Below are positions 43,171 through 53,585 of a DNA stretch of 64,000 nt, one piece after another. Under the pieces are notes generated by a model, which searched no databases, was not told where the DNA came from, and saw only the letters and a program-made list of their open reading frames with translations. Both the position numbers and the translations under genes were made by a program. Position 1 is the first letter of the stretch. Every line of letters starts with the position of its first letter. The stretch covers positions 145,355,319 to 145,419,318 of the forward strand of contig NC_051063.1 of assembly GCF_004664715.2 (NCBI RefSeq), given 5' to 3'. This DNA comes from Peromyscus leucopus (Eukaryota > Chordata > Mammalia > Rodentia > Cricetidae).

Positions 43171-44115
43171 TATGTGGTGACAGTCAGAGAGCTTGTGTCC
43201 ACTGTCACATCTCCAAGTCTAAAAGAAACCTGCACAGTAGAGGCACCCAAGGAACACATGTTGGGGGTCAGGGGATCAGCTGAGGCACACAGCAAGAGGG
43301 CAGGCGCATTCTGGAGGTGCAGACACCTGTTCCACGTTTGTTCCCCCTACCCTCTGCTCATTGGGTAGAACAGGACATTGAAGAGCTCTTGAGACAGTAG
43401 ATGCCCTCAACTAACACCAAAGGCCAACCCGTGAATGGGGTCCAGCGTCTTTCTGCCAGAGGACAAAGCACACAGGGAAAGCGTACAGGGAGAGGGTACC
43501 GGGGGAGGGAGAGAATGGAGACTCAGCTCCAGAAAAGAAGAGGCTTGCTCACTTTCTAACTCTGTTCTTGGGGTGCTCTTGAATTGCGGGATGTGCCTCT
43601 ATCTCCTCCCTCAGCTCAGGGGACATTTGATGGCCAGAGTTGACCTGAAAAATATGTTCAAGTTTAACTGCTTGAGAAGCATCCAAGGGTCCACAAGTGT
43701 CTAATAACGTCCCTGTTTGCTCTGGCACCAGCTTGAATTGCATCAGATTGAAGTAAGAAACAAGTCAACATGCAGCTTGTGCCCGAGCCCAGTCAACAGC
43801 CTGGCATGCCCCTCGGTGTGGATTGGTAATGGCTTATTTATAGTTGTTTGTGTGGTGACTCTCATTAAGGGTCCCCAGGGATCCTTCTTTCCGCTAGTTC
43901 AGTGAGACTTTATTGCATTTTCATATGTACTTCTATGCCGTGATCTTATGGTAGTATATTTGTATGTTTATGTTTATTTGTATATATTATATTGTTATGG
44001 CCATCTTATTAGCTACTCTGTTTGTATCTTTGTATATCATGTTATTAAATCATTTTGCCACACTAGGGCATAAAGATTTCTAGACTTCTTGACACAGAAT
44101 TCTCACGAGTAGCAG

Positions 44116-44117
<2 letters not shown>
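43171..44117. other. Unique sequence
   Basis: GC-moderate to 43900, then AT-rich with TGTATATTTGTATGTTTATG-type runs. No gene recognised. Confidence 0.45.

Positions 44118-44165
<48 letters not shown>
44118..44165. repeat. (GT)24 microsatellite at a SINE tail
   Basis: Perfect GT array directly left of the antisense long SINE. Confidence 0.93.
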
Positions 44166-44166
<1 letters not shown>

Positions 44167-44456
44167 CATGCACATGTGTATGAATGCATGTGCATGAATG
44201 TGTGTTTGGAGACCAGAGAAGGACATCAGGTATTTTTCTGTATCACTCTTCACCTTGTTACTTTCAGATAATGCCTCTGACTGAATTTTGAGCTATACTG
44301 TGACCAGGAAGATCACCCTGCCATGCCCCCACAGTAGTTGGGGTTATTTGTGTGTGTGTCTGCACTTTGCTTTTTTCCTGGATGCTGGGATCCGAACTCA
44401 GGTCCTCATGCTTGAGTGGCATATGCTTTATCCACTGAGCCATCTCTCCAGTGCAG
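44166..44456 (-). mobile_element. Long B2-headed SINE, antisense
   Basis: 'GGATGCTGGGATCCGAACTCAGGTCCTCATGC' and 'TTTATCCACTGAGCCATCTCTCCAG' mark the head; the tail side continues into GT repeats. Confidence 0.85.
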
Positions 44457-45619
44457 ACAGCAAGGCTTTCCTCTGTCATTTGAAGTGAGGAAGGGAGCCG
44501 GTCCCCGAGGTAAGTGGACATAGCTCAACTTATCCCTTCCAGCCAGCATGAATGCTAAGTACTCTTCACGGCAGGAATGCTCATCATTCAAGTTTTCCCT
44601 CTTCTGATGATGGCACAAAGGAAGGGAAGCATGTGCCTACTCTTCTTTCTTGCTCAGTATCTCTGGCCTCTTTTCACACACATCCACCCCTCACACCCTT
44701 TCCATAATTTCCCTTCAGGAACTCAAGTCTCCTAAGTTGTCTTAGGCCTGGCCAATGTGGGCTAATCAAGAGCCAGTGAAATAAAGTCAACCCAGGTGAG
44801 ACAAGGATGTGGCAATTCAAACAGTGTTGTTAATCTGCTAGACGAAGTTGTACGTGAAATGGGCATTTCCACTGTCCTTTCCCTGAGACAATTAAACGTC
44901 TTTATTTGCATAAACAGGCTTGGGCCGAGTCTCTGTCTTTTACAAAGGATGAATCCCGACAACCTGGGTTTGAAGTGGCTCTGTGTGGCCGCAGGGATCT
45001 AAGCAGACAAAAATGCGTCAGGGAACCCCTCACAGCTGCGTTATTTCCTTTCCTTCTCCCCTCAACCCTGAAGGTGGGCGTTCTGTGCACCCCACAGGCT
45101 GGACAGTGGTGTTGGCCCTGCGCCCAGGCAGAACCATTCCATTCCCACGACAGTTACAGCACCCAGTTTAAAGTGTGGGCTTCAGGCTTTCCAACTGGCT
45201 GCTGCCATTGAAGCTGGCTCCTGAGAAGAGCAGAGAATCCTCCAGGAGAGCCAGCCTTGCCTCTTGTGATGTCAAGGAGAAGCGCCACAGAGGCTGCCAC
45301 TGAAGACGGCCATGAGCCTGTGGGCTTGGGAGTTGTAGAAAGGGAAGCTTCACCCAGGTGGAAGTGGAGTCTGATGGACTGTAACCAATAAAACAACGAC
45401 TGCAAAGCAACCAGTTCCTGGATAGCCTTGCGGGAACTCCCCACACGTGTGCTTACTATGTGGCATGATAAGCAAACTCTTAGAACCCAGGAAGCCACCC
45501 ACATTGATAGGAGCAGCCCAAGACGTGTCTCGTGAAAAACAAGAAGGTTCCTCATCTTCTTCACACAAATTTAAGATAAAAGAGAAGAAAGAAAAAGAGA
45601 GCCAGAAGAACCTCATGTC
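44457..45619. other. Unique sequence
   Basis: An octamer-like ATTTGCAT lies near 44903. The 136-residue minus frame at 45154-45564 has no known domain. No exon supported. Confidence 0.45.
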
Positions 45620-45835
45620 TGTCCCCAGGACCTGTATTTAAAAAATTAAAAAAATAATAAAAATCCCATGTGCAGGATGGGTGTGTGATTTCAGCACTGG
45701 GAGAAAGACAGACAGAGCCCTGGGGCTCGCTGGTCAGTGTAGGGAAGTATAAGCGGTCAGCACCTGAAGAATGACCCTCAAGTTGTCCTCGGGCCTCCAC
45801 GTGCAGGTGTGTGCGCACACATGACATGCACAAAG
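45620..45835 (+). mobile_element. Long B2-headed SINE, head missing
   Basis: 'TGTGTGATTTCAGCACTGGGAG', 'CCTGGGGCTCGCTGGTCAGTGTAGG' and 'TTGTCCTCGGGCCTCCACGTGC' are the internal and 3' parts. Confidence 0.7.
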
Positions 45836-46202
45836 TCAGTGGGTACCGTGCAATGTGGGGCAAGCATGAACCTGTCACGCCAAGAACTTTGGAAAGTTGT
45901 CTGTAAACGTGCAGACTTGGAAAATTAATCCCTTTCCTGGTGAAGAAACCCCAAGCGGATCTCCTCAGTGAGTCTTTGGGGACCCCGGTCAGGAGGTCGA
46001 TGGGGAGGGGTGGAGGAGTGGACTGAAACTTACCTAAAATAGAAAATAAAAGAAACAGCTTAGACTCCCAGTCAGACAGCTCTCTGGAGCCCTCAACGGA
46101 ACCGCAGCAGGAGACTGACTACGTAGGAGCCTTTTTGGAGATGACTGGAAGTCCAGGAGGAGGTTGTACGGTTGGTTAGTCTCTCAAACAGCTTTGTGTT
46201 TT
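45836..46202. other. Unique sequence
   Basis: Nothing recognised. Confidence 0.4.
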
Positions 46203-46401
46203 GTTTTTTATGAGATTTGCTCGTTTTATGTATACTTCGCCTGCGTCTATGTTGTGCACCTCGTGCATGCTTGGTGCCTGAGGAGATCAGAAGAAGGCAT
46301 CTCTTGGAACTGGAGTTGCAGAGGGTTGTGAATCACCTTGTGCATGCTGGGAATCCAACCTGGGTCTTCCGCGAGAACCACTGAGCATTTCTGCAGCCCA
46401 A
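46203..46401 (-). mobile_element. B3 SINE, antisense
   Basis: 'TTATGTATACTTCGCCTGCGTC', 'GCATGCTGGGAATCCAACCTGGG' and 'CACTGAGCATTTCTGCAGCCC'. Confidence 0.85.
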
Positions 46402-46414
46402 ATCTTTGCGTTTT

Positions 46415-46532
46415 GGTTTGTTTTTGTTTTGAGATAGAATGTGACTATGTAGCCAGGGCTACTGACTGGTCCAGAACTCACCAAGGTCCTTGGCTTCCTG
46501 AGTGCTACGATTAAAGGCATGGGCGTGCAGCA
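46415..46532 (-). mobile_element. B1-like SINE, antisense
   Basis: 'TTTTGAGATAGAATGTGACTATGTAGCC' to 'CGATTAAAGGCATGGGC'. Confidence 0.75.
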
Positions 46533-46984
46533 ATATACCCTCCCAACTTCTAATGATACCCCTGAGCTTCACCTGCAGGAGTCCCTGGAAAGGAGTGAGT
46601 TCTCAGTCACTGCACAGGCATTGGCTTCAGGGAACCAGCACTGTCTGTTACTGCCTGGTGACCAGAACCTTTCTGACCTCCAGATAAAATGGTGGTCATT
46701 CTTCTCTTGCAGGATGGTGTAGGACAGGAACCAACTACATGGTGGTTCCTACTTAAAAACTCCGCCTCCCTCCTCGAGGAGCAAAGTGGGTCGCTTCACA
46801 CCCTCTAGGCTTAGGGAGAGGCTGCAAAGCAAGGGAGGGGCAGAGGGGCGGGGGAGAAAGGAGAAGGGGGAAGGATGGGCAAGAATCTCCCAGCTGGTGC
46901 AGAGCCCCACAGCGTAGGGTGCCTTATTGATACAGGTCCAGAGATTCGAGTCCCCTGCACCCGCGTGGCTGACTTTGAAACAGA
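46533..46984. other. Unique sequence with G-rich stretch
   Basis: 46800-46880 is purine-rich on the plus strand, including a GC box GGGGCGGGG at 46845-46853 beside the CpG-rich block. Confidence 0.45.
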
Positions 46985-47565
46985 TCCCCGCCTGCCACAG
47001 TGCGCTCTCCAGAGGCTCGCGTGAAGTCCACCAGGCAAAGTCACACCCTGCCACCCAAGCCCTTCGGGGAAGCTTGACTCTCTCACAAAACAAGGCACTG
47101 GGCTCTTCCCTCCCCCTGCGGTCCAGCTGCGCCCTCCGCATCTCCGTCCACGTGCAGACACAGAAGGAGTCCACCCCCACCCGGGCCGGTCCCCACCCTG
47201 GGGCACCGGATCCTGCCGGTTGTTTACCAGCTGGCCATCTCCCCAGGCCCTGCGCGGTGCCGCCACCTGCCGGCCGGAGCCGGAACTGCATCCGCGGGTG
47301 CGGGCCAGCGACTGCGGAGGGATGACCCAACGCCGCAGGCATCCGAGGATAACCTTTCCCCTTTCTTTCCAAGACCAAATAAGGGGGCTCTTCCCTCTGC
47401 GTGCTGTGCCTGTGGCGGTTAGACCGAGGGGCGTGGAAAGGAGGATCCCAGAACGAGGCTGGCAGTCAGCAAAACAACCCACTACATTGTTCCTGCCGCA
47501 CATGGCCTCCTCCCTGCTCCCCACACGCAGTAGCGGACTCGTGGGTAGGACTGCCAGGGTATCGG
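46985..47565. promoter_or_regulatory. CpG-rich segment, candidate promoter
   Basis: About 580 bases with roughly 35-40 CpG by hand count and GC around 60%, against a CpG-poor surround; this would pass common CpG-island thresholds. A perfect CArg-type box CCAAATAAGG is at 47375-47384. Long frames on the minus strand (265 codons at 46811-47608; 209 codons at 46749-47378) overlap it but have no domain and are expected in GC-rich DNA. It could be a promoter or first exon of a gene outside the window. Orientation is not decidable. Confidence 0.5.
47375..47384 (+). promoter_or_regulatory. CArG box-like site
   Basis: CCAAATAAGG fits CC(A/T)6GG, the SRF-binding consensus. A single 10-bp match, so weak without conservation. 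Confidence 0.35.
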
Positions 47566-48143
47566 GGCCACCTTGAACCCCATCAGTAGCACCTCCAAGT
47601 CCCCCCAACCTCAGTGATCAGGGTGCTTGCTCCTGGGTGCTGCCCAGGCTCTGGACCCTCTGGGACTGCTGGTCAGCAGGGGTGCTGCTAGGAGCCTTGG
47701 ACCCTGGGGGACTGGGGTGGGGGTGGGGGTCACACTCTGAGGGGAGCTAGGCCGGGCTGCCAGGCCTCCGAACCCTCGCATCACCCACACGGAGGGAGTC
47801 ACTGTGGTTGACAGTGTTCAGTAACCACAGAAACCAAGATTTGACCTATATTTTCAAACATGACCTCAACTCTAGCTTCTCCTCCTAGAAATCAGAGTGA
47901 AAGCGTCTGACATGACTTGCTGTGAATGTTCCTCTTGATTTAGATTCCAGAATGCCACCCAGAAGGTTGGCAAATCAAGAAAGCTCGCTGGCTGGTTTGC
48001 GGATGGCTTGGGAGGGTCCCGATTGTTCCAAGAGAAAAGTGGTGCCTGTCCTCATCCACTGCCTCCTACCAACCACCGGGTCCTGCACAAACCCTTTTGG
48101 AGAGCTGTCAGGCTTTTAAGTGTATGTCTTCTGACTGTCCGTG
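47566..48143. other. Unique sequence
   Basis: Nothing recognised. Confidence 0.4.
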
Positions 48144-48158
48144 CACTCTGAGTGTTTT

Positions 48159-48345
48159 TTGTTTTGTTTTTGTTGTTCTTTTTTTTTTCTTTCTTTCTTT
48201 TTTCGAGACAGGGTTTCTCTGTGTAGCTTTGCACCTTTCCTGGAACTCACTCTGTAGCCCAGGCTGGCCTCAAACTCACAGAGATCCGCCTGCCTCTGCC
48301 TCCCCAGTGCTGGGATTAAAGGCGTGCGCCACCGCCGCCCAGCTT
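48159..48345 (-). mobile_element. B1 SINE, antisense, with target duplication
   Basis: T-rich tail complement, then 'TTCGAGACAGGGTTTCTCTGTGTAGC' to 'GCGCCACCGCCGCCCAGCT'. CACTCTGAGTGTTTT (48144-48158) and CACTTTGAGTGTTTT (48346-48360) are a 15-bp duplication with one mismatch. Confidence 0.96.
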
Positions 48346-48424
48346 CACTTTGAGTGTTTTAGGTACTGAAACGGAAGTGGCAGAAACTGCCATCGTATAG
48401 CAGGATGCTTACAGCCTGTCATTT

Positions 48425-48530
48425 TTGAGTCTTAATTGAGCATCCACTAGATGCTAAACACTATTCTAAATATCCCACAACATCACCATCCACAGGTATT
48501 AACACCTCTATTACCGAGAAGGAGTATGCC
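48425..48530 (+). mobile_element. MIR fragment
   Basis: 'TTGAGCATCCACTAGATGCTAAACACTATTCTAAATA' is the MIR 5' half pattern. Confidence 0.6.
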
Positions 48531-49264
48531 TTCAGAAAGCCTGGATTCCCACTCACCACCCAGCCAGATCACTAGCTGGGTAGAGGCTCAGGTCTTTGGG
48601 GCTCCGGAGTGGGTGTGCCCTTGACCCAAACACTAACTGTTCATGAAGGAGGATTTGATTTATTTACAGTACACCCATATAGTGGAATCTCCTTTAGCTG
48701 CTTAAATGGTGATACAGACTGGGAATAATTGGCAGGGGCAAATATTCAGGACACACTGCCACAGGGAAACAGCTGGGATCCAGCAGTGTATAACGTGTGG
48801 CTGTGTGGCGGCCACCCGTGGCAGTCCCTGGTGGGTGGTAGAACCTTAGGTGGCTAATTTTACAGGGATCTTTCCTGTATTGCTGAGCTCTTTGGTGACC
48901 CACTGTCAAGGCTACGAGTAAATCCCTCTGTCCACAAAGTCTTCTTCCCTGATCCCCCAAATTGAACGCTACAGATCCCCATGTTCCTGTGGTGTGGGAA
49001 CTTGTGTGGGATGGTTGCTTGGCTACATGAGCGCACAGCTATGTCTCCAGGTGAACTGGTGACTTTGGGAAGAAGACACATTTCTCTGGTTTCCGTGTGT
49101 CCCTCTTATCCACTTCGGGGTTCTCATATTTACCTTTAGATTGGCATCACCCAGTGATGATGTGGGGGGTATCTACTGAAGAAATAATTATGTAATATAG
49201 TTGTTTGATGTTGGCCTTTTTTTTTTTTTTAATTCAATAAGTTGCCAAGAACAGACATACTTTT
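48531..49264. other. Unique sequence
   Basis: Nothing recognised apart from T13 at about 49219-49231. Confidence 0.4.
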
Positions 49265-49352
49265 CCTAGTCAGTCCCATACCCTGACACTAGAGCTGCCC
49301 TGGCACACAGTAGGTACTCCATAAATGTTTACTACGCAAATGAATACAGCCC
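49265..49352 (+). mobile_element. L2 3'-end fragment
   Basis: 'CCTGGCACACAGTAGGTACTCCATAAATGTTTACTACGCAAATGAATAC' follows the L2 terminal pattern. Confidence 0.65.
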
Positions 49353-49511
49353 TTCTTCTTGAGGAAGCAAAATGGGCGTGTCCTCTGTGCCAGATGTATT
49401 ATCAGATAATTGAGCATCTATACGAGAGGGAGACTTTCAGTAAGAATTGGTTCTGGTTAACAGAGAAGACAGGGGCAGCTTGGAGCTAATTGGAAGGCAG
49501 AGGAAGTCTTA
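49353..49511. other. Unique sequence
   Basis: Short spacer. Confidence 0.4.
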
Positions 49512-49512
49512 A

Positions 49513-49688
49513 AAACTGGGCAGGTAATGCACGCCTTTAATCCCAGCACTCGGGAGGCAGAGGCAGGCAGATTTCTGTGATTTCGAGGCCAGCCTGGGCT
49601 ACAGAGCGAGTTCCAGGAAAGGCGCAACGCTACACAGAGAAACCCTGTCTCAGAAAAAAACAAACAAACAAACAAACAAACAAAAAAA
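49513..49688 (+). mobile_element. B1 SINE
   Basis: 'CTGGGCAGGTAATGCACGCCTTTAATCC' through 'AGGAAAGGCGCAACGCTACACAG' with a (CAAA)n tail. Confidence 0.94.
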
Positions 49689-51047
49689 CCCTGGGCCAGG
49701 AAACCAAAGAAGGCAGGCTGAAGGAAGACCTATTCAGTAATACCGGGAAATAGCAGCGGGCTCCGGCACCCCTGAGCACTCCTATCTGTCCCACAGATGT
49801 TGCTGATATGGCCAGATGCTGCTGCAGTGGTGGATACTGGCTTGTCCCTGGCTTTGAGTCACTTACCTGAGACTCCAGGCCTCCAATGGAATCAGCTGGC
49901 TAAAACCAAGCCGTGTACCCAGTGATGTGCTGACCAACACTTAATCTGTAAGGCAACAGGAAAAAGGCCTGAATTCTAGCCTTCACTGTCTCTGCTGAAA
50001 ACATCTCCACCATGACTGATTTTCATCTGTCAGCCACTTAACAACCAGCTCAGGGGACCCCTGAGACTTAAAGGTTGGTGCCAGCGGGCTGATGAGTCGT
50101 TCTCTGGTGTCTCCCGGTGTGAGGCATGCCAGCCAGCCCCCCTCCAGAGAAAACACATGTCCACATCTCAGAGTAATGCTGACGCTGCAGCTTGGATGCT
50201 AGCTAGGACATGGGCTGATGCTGTCTGGCTACTGGTTATAGGAACTCTCAGAGAACCCAGAGGAAGGTCAAACGTAGACTCCCAGAGAACACAGCAAGAG
50301 TCTGGAGGCAGAGGTGGATGTCAGGAGAGATGCTTAGATCTGTACCAATCGGACTTCAGAAGGAGTCTCTGTTGTGAATGTACAAACAGCCTGTCAAGGA
50401 CAAAGAGCCACAGCCAGCTCCAGATTTGTTGGTGGGGGGTCATAGGAGGCTTTCCTGCTTTCTCCAGGAGGTACTGACATCTTGCTCCAGGTCTCAAGTC
50501 GAAAGGCAAGTATGGTTACGTACTGGATATAGCACCATACAGAGTTCCCTCTGTACCGGGCAGCACACCCATAGATCACTAGTGGGCCATTCTGTTGGGG
50601 TTTGAAGCCAGCCAGTCTGGATGCTGAAGGCCGTGGTGTTGATCATGAAGCCATCCTGACTTGGCCCATCAGTAGCCACTTGTGGTTGTCTTTGAATGAA
50701 CCACAAGGCATGCCCACAGTTTGGAAAACAGAGACCCTGAGGCTTTGATGAAAGACTGTGTAGGCACAGTGTGGTTAGGCTGACCTACCCTGGCATCCTG
50801 GGTCCATCCTTGCCAGCTTCCTCCCATGTGGAGATGCATGCGGCAATGCCCAGTCCTGGGTAGCAGGGCTGTATGAGCTAAGATGTGTGACAGACTACAC
50901 CTCACAGTCTGTTAATAAGTGCATTCTTATGGAATAGATTACGTAAGGCGAAATTAGCAGAGACGCCGTTTATTTGAAGTTGAAAATCCTCTCTTACACA
51001 TCATTTATAGATGGTCACTGTCAGTTCTGAAGACACTAAAATGTGGG
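49689..51047. other. Unique sequence
   Basis: Open frames of 60-106 codons on both strands near 50157-50905 have no recognised domain. No repeat seen. Confidence 0.45.
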
Positions 51048-51189
51048 CAACGGGCTCAGTAGGCAGAGTGTCCCCTGTGCAAGCATGAGGACCTGATGCA
51101 TATCCCCAGAACCCAGGTTAACAGCCATCCTCGGAGCCTAGCAAGAACTCCGTTAGCATTTTGGGTACCCATGAAGAGATTTGAATTCA

Positions 51190-51190
<1 letters not shown>
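51048..51190 (+). mobile_element. B2-headed SINE
   Basis: 'GGGCTCAGTAGGCAGAGTGTCC' and 'AAGCATGAGGACCTGATGCATATCCCCAGAACCCAGG'. Its end leads into the TG/AG microsatellite. Confidence 0.7.
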
Positions 51191-51265
<75 letters not shown>

Positions 51266-51294
51266 CAGAGACAGAGACAGAGAGACAGACAGAG
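51191..51294. repeat. (GT)18-(GA)n-(GACAGA)n compound microsatellite
   Basis: GT units to about 51226, then GA and GACAGA units. It follows a SINE tail. Confidence 0.93.
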
Positions 51295-51304
51295 TGGAGA
51301 ATGT

Positions 51305-51437
51305 AGGGGAGAGACTCTCATTACAGAGCCCAGGCTAGTATGCCCTGCATAGCCTAGGCTAGCCTCAAAGTCAAAATCCCTGTTGCCTCCACCTCTTAGA
51401 TACTGGACTACAGGCAAGTACCACTATACCCCGGCTC
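51305..51437 (-). mobile_element. B1-like SINE, antisense, old
   Basis: 'GAGACTCTCATTACAGAGCCCAGGC' to 'GTACCACTATACCCCGGC'. Confidence 0.65.
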
Positions 51438-51839
51438 TTTTGTGTATATCTTTTGAGAAGGGTCGTACATTTCCCCAAGCAGGCACAGCTCCTGGTTTAG
51501 TCATCTGTCCCACACAGACCTGCTGTTGGGACCTTTGGATCAATAGGATCATACCTACTTCATGATTTGAAAAAACAAAAAAACAAACAAACAAAAAAAC
51601 CAAACTACCTTCTTGCTCATGTTCAGAATATCTTCTTTCCCAACAAACTATGGGAGTGTAGGTTGCTGCAGCAACCTTTCTTCAAAACAACACACCCCTG
51701 GTCCCAACGCTGGTCCATTGGGTCCCCCAGCAAGGGACAGAACACTGACCCTTCCATGTGGTCGCATCAAAGCCCCTTGCTGTATTATGAGGGACACAGG
51801 GAGGTAACTCCATTCCCCTCCTCTTGGATGGTGGCAGGA
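51438..51839. other. Unique sequence
   Basis: Contains a short (CAAA)n stretch at 51571-51603; nothing else recognised. Confidence 0.4.
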
Positions 51840-52058
51840 AGCTTTCCATTGCTATGACAAATAGGCAGGACAAACTACTTAAGAAGAGGAAAGACCTATT
51901 TTGGCTCAGCGGCTCTGAGGTTTTGGGGATGGCTGGGGAATTGGGGTGGTGGTGGTGTTTCTACTGCTTTTGAGTCCAGGTGGTTCCCTAGAGGGAGCAC
52001 ATGATAGAATAAAGTTATTCCCCTCATGGCTGGAAAGTAACAGAGGAATAATGGATAG
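51840..52058 (+). mobile_element. Rodent dispersed repeat, left part
   Basis: 'CTTTCCATTGCTATGACAAATAGG' and 'TTATTCCCCTCATGGCTGGAAAGTAACAG' open the repeat, which continues on the far side of the minisatellite. Confidence 0.6.
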
Positions 52059-52568
52059 CCTAACATCCCCTCTGAGGACACCCCCCAGTGACCTAACATC
52101 CCCTCTGAGGACACACCCCCAGTGACCTAACATCCCCTCTGAGGACACCCCCCAGTGACCTAACATCCCCTCTGAGGACACACCCCCAGTGACCTAACAT
52201 CCCCTCTGAGGACACCCCCAGTGACCTAACATCCCCTCTGAGGACACCCCCAGTGACCTAACATCCCCTCTGAGGACACACCCCCAGTGACCTAACATCC
52301 CCTCTGAGGACACCCCCAGTGACCTAACATCCCCTCTGAGGACACACCCCCCAGTGACCTAACATCCCCTCTGAGGACACCCCCAGTGACCTAACATCCC
52401 CTCTGCGGACACCCCCAGTGACCTAACATCCCCTCTGAGGACACACCCCCAGTGACCTAACATCCCCTCTGAGGACACACCCCCAGTGACCTAACATCCC
52501 CTCTGAGGACACACCCCCCAGTGACCTAACATCCCCTCTGAGGACACACCCCCAGTGACCTAGCATCC
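52059..52568 (+). repeat. 33-bp minisatellite, 15 copies plus a degenerate 16th
   Basis: Each unit begins CCTAACATCCCCTCTGAGGA and ends CCCCCAGTGA. Start-to-start spacing is 32, 33, 34 or 35 bases because of ACAC/ACACAC and C-number variation. Copy 11 carries CTGCGG for CTGAGG; copy 16 (from 52559) reads CCTAGCATCC. Frames across it on either strand are repeat artefacts. Confidence 0.96.
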
Positions 52569-52669
52569 TTTCATTAGACGCCACTCACAGAACCTCCATT
52601 TTTTCCCTCTTTCATGACATAGGCTGGTAAATCAGCCTTTAACTCATGCCCTTTGCACTGTTCAACAAG
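52569..52669 (+). mobile_element. Rodent dispersed repeat, right part
   Basis: 'CATTAGACGCCACTCACAGAACCTCC' and 'GCCTTTAACTCATGCCCTTTG' continue the same dispersed repeat after the array. Confidence 0.55.
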
Positions 52670-52677
52670 CCCTAAAC

Positions 52678-52902
52678 CAGTGATTCTCATCCTGTGGGTC
52701 ATGACCCCTTGGGGGGTCAAATGACCCTTTCACAGGGGTTGCCTAAGACCATTGGAAACCACAGATATTTACACTACAAGGCACAACAGTAGCAAAATTA
52801 CAGCTAAGAAGGAACAATGAAAATAATTTTACAGCTGGGGGTCACCACAACATGAGGAACTGTAGTAAAAGGTCACAGCAATCGGAAGGTTGAGAACCAT
52901 TG
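52678..52902 (-). mobile_element. Short nonautonomous hAT transposon, URR1-like
   Basis: A 225-bp element has terminal inverted repeats CAGTGATTCTCATCC / complement CAATGGTTCTCAACC. 8-bp duplications CCCTAAAC (52670-52677) and CCCTGAAC (52903-52910) differ at one base. 'AAAATAATTTTACAGCTGGGGGTCACCACAACATGAGG' in pieces matches the rodent URR1 body. No transposase. Confidence 0.85.
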
Positions 52903-52910
52903 CCCTGAAC

Positions 52911-53404
52911 CATAGCAGGGTATGGGTTCTCTCAGCCAGGTGTCCCTCTGCTATCTGGTGGCCTCTAACCATAGGTTCCTAGAGTCACGTGCATGGTCAT
53001 GTTCACTTTGGAATACAGCCTCTGTAGCTCAGTACCTCAGCCAAGAGCTCTCTCTGGTCTTGAATCCTCAAATCCTGCCAGAATTAGCCAACCGGGTGAT
53101 AAGGGCCTCGGGGGTCTTGGCCTGACGTTCATTTTCTAAACTGTTAATGTAGGATGTAGGCGTTCTTTACATACGTCGCTCCATGAAGAAAGCAGACAGT
53201 GTTTTTAAACGTATACATTCATCCCAGGCAGGAAGCATTATGAAATAGAGAGGTGGGAGGGACTCCTGGACATTCTGCCATTCACTCTGCATCTCACTGC
53301 ACATCTCACTCACTCAGCTACTGTTTCAGTGCCAGCTCTGGGAACACAAAGGTGACTGAGCCAGCCTGCCTGGGATAACCAGAGTTGTCCTGGAGAACTC
53401 TGCC
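52911..53404. other. Unique sequence
   Basis: Nothing clear. Confidence 0.4.
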
Positions 53405-53585
53405 TCTCCACTCACTGACTGGCTAGAATCTCAGTTCCCCCACCCTGAAGATGGCAGTACCCTTTCAACCGTTAGCGATTCATCTGTAATCTGAATTTTA
53501 CCTTCATTTTTTTTTTTTAATGAGTGAAATAATAGCTCTCCACGGCAAGACTGTTGTGCAGATCAAGCAAGACTGTCAAGATCCA
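53405..53585 (-). mobile_element. MIR, antisense, diverged
   Basis: 'GAATCTCAGTTCCCCCACCCTGAAGATGGCAGTACC' and 'GACTGTTGTGCAGATCAAGC' suggest the complement of MIR. Confidence 0.5.

Noticed and set aside
46811..47608. 265-codon and 209-codon minus-strand open frames as a gene
   Set aside because: They lie in GC- and CpG-rich DNA where stop codons are rare. No domain, signal or splice structure is recognisable, and overlapping frames on the other strand are open too.
51896..52181. Repeat protein on the minus strand
   Set aside because: It is only the translation of the minisatellite; length variants shift its frame.
52059..52568. CRISPR array
   Set aside because: The repeats are contiguous 32-35 bp units with no unique spacers, in rodent DNA. 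It is a minisatellite.
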